Assembly (NCBI GenBank): GCA_036386395.1
Contig: DASVVU010000032.1
Coordinates: forward strand, 1-6,613
DNA from: JAJKJG01 sp036386395
GTDB taxonomy: Bacteria > Pseudomonadota > Alphaproteobacteria > Rhizobiales > Beijerinckiaceae
Length of the DNA: 6,613 nucleotides
Direction of reading: 5' to 3'
The notes below the pieces were generated by a model. It was not told the DNA's origin. It saw only the letters and a program-made list of their open reading frames with translations, and ran no database searches. The position numbers and the translations under genes were made by a program. This document shows positions 6,414 to 6,613 of the stretch, one piece after another (within the stretch, counting starts at the first letter, position 1; each line of letters begins with the position of its first letter).

Positions 6414-6613
6414 ATGGGCGATTTCCTGGTAAGGGACATGGACGAGGAAGTCCTGCAGCGGCTCAAGGCCCGGGCCGCGCGAAATCAGACGTCGCTGCAG
6501 CAGGAGGTGAAGGCGGCGATCGTCCGTGGCAGCGCGCCAACGGTCGAGGAACGCCGGGCTGCCCTCGAGGAGCTGCAGCAGTTCTGGGGCAAGCATCCGC
6601 CGGTGACCGTTAG
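6414..6613 (+). CDS. FitA/VapB-like ribbon-helix-helix antitoxin, N-terminal part (3' end outside window)
   Basis: This is the start of a small DNA-binding protein that probably neutralises a cognate toxin and represses its own operon. Sixty-six codons are visible without a stop before the edge. The beginning MGDFLVRDMDEEVLQRLKA fits the FitA-like plan: a beta strand (FLVRDM) that would insert into the DNA major groove, then helix 1 (EEVLQRLKARAARN), a turn with Thr-Ser (QTSLQQEV), and helix 2 (LQQEVKAAIVRG). The remainder (VEERRAALEELQQFWGKHPPV) looks like the toxin-binding tail. Family members are about 75-85 residues, so only the last few residues should be missing. No strong Shine-Dalgarno is seen (TTGGGCA before the ATG). 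An operator-like dyad lies just upstream. A PIN-domain (FitB/VapC) toxin is expected downstream but is not in the window. A stand-alone Arc-type repressor is the alternative. Confidence 0.8.
   Translation, partial: MGDFLVRDMDEEVLQRLKARAARNQTSLQQEVKAAIVRGSAPTVEERRAALEELQQFWGKHPPVTV

Noticed and set aside
6369..6596. A 75-codon minus-strand frame opposite the antitoxin
   Set aside because: The plus strand encodes a recognisable ribbon-helix-helix protein with an operator-like site. The minus frame has no recognisable motif.

Overview
This window is high-G+C bacterial DNA with dense coding and third codon positions dominated by G and C. The proteins look alphaproteobacterial: an FtsK–LolA gene pair and an MmsA of the type common in that class. 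A Hyphomicrobiales organism such as a Methylobacterium relative is my best guess, but this is an inference from gene type and base composition, not from a marker gene.

Layout from left to right. Bases 1-685 are the 3' end of ftsK, the chromosome-partitioning DNA translocase. After 47 bases comes lolA on the same strand (733-1659), the periplasmic lipoprotein carrier, here with a long Pro/Ala-rich insert. A YeaE-like aldo/keto reductase lies convergent to it on the minus strand (1689-2525). A 151-base gap with no recognisable promoter separates the reductase from a divergent small helical protein of unknown function (2677-2982, plus). A YfcG-type glutathione S-transferase/disulfide oxidoreductase follows (3089-3793, plus). 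It converges, with only 10 bases between, on a complete transaldolase (3804-4775, minus). Transaldolase diverges from methylmalonate-semialdehyde dehydrogenase mmsA (4867-6363, plus) across a 91-base spacer that must carry both promoters. After mmsA the composition drops to 44% G+C over 50 bases containing a near-perfect dyad. A small ribbon-helix-helix antitoxin of the FitA/VapB type then begins (6414) and runs off the right edge.

How they fit together: ftsK and lolA are housekeeping envelope and division genes and probably one transcription unit. The middle genes are independent metabolic or detoxification functions (carbonyl reduction, thiol chemistry, pentose phosphate pathway, valine/inositol/propionate-semialdehyde breakdown) and do not form one pathway. 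The right edge is the only accessory-like part: the start of a probable type II toxin-antitoxin module with its own operator, whose toxin would lie outside the window. No RNA genes, insertion sequences, CRISPR arrays or long repeats were seen, and no gene-free stretch exceeds 300 bases. I found no convincing evidence of a wholly new system here.
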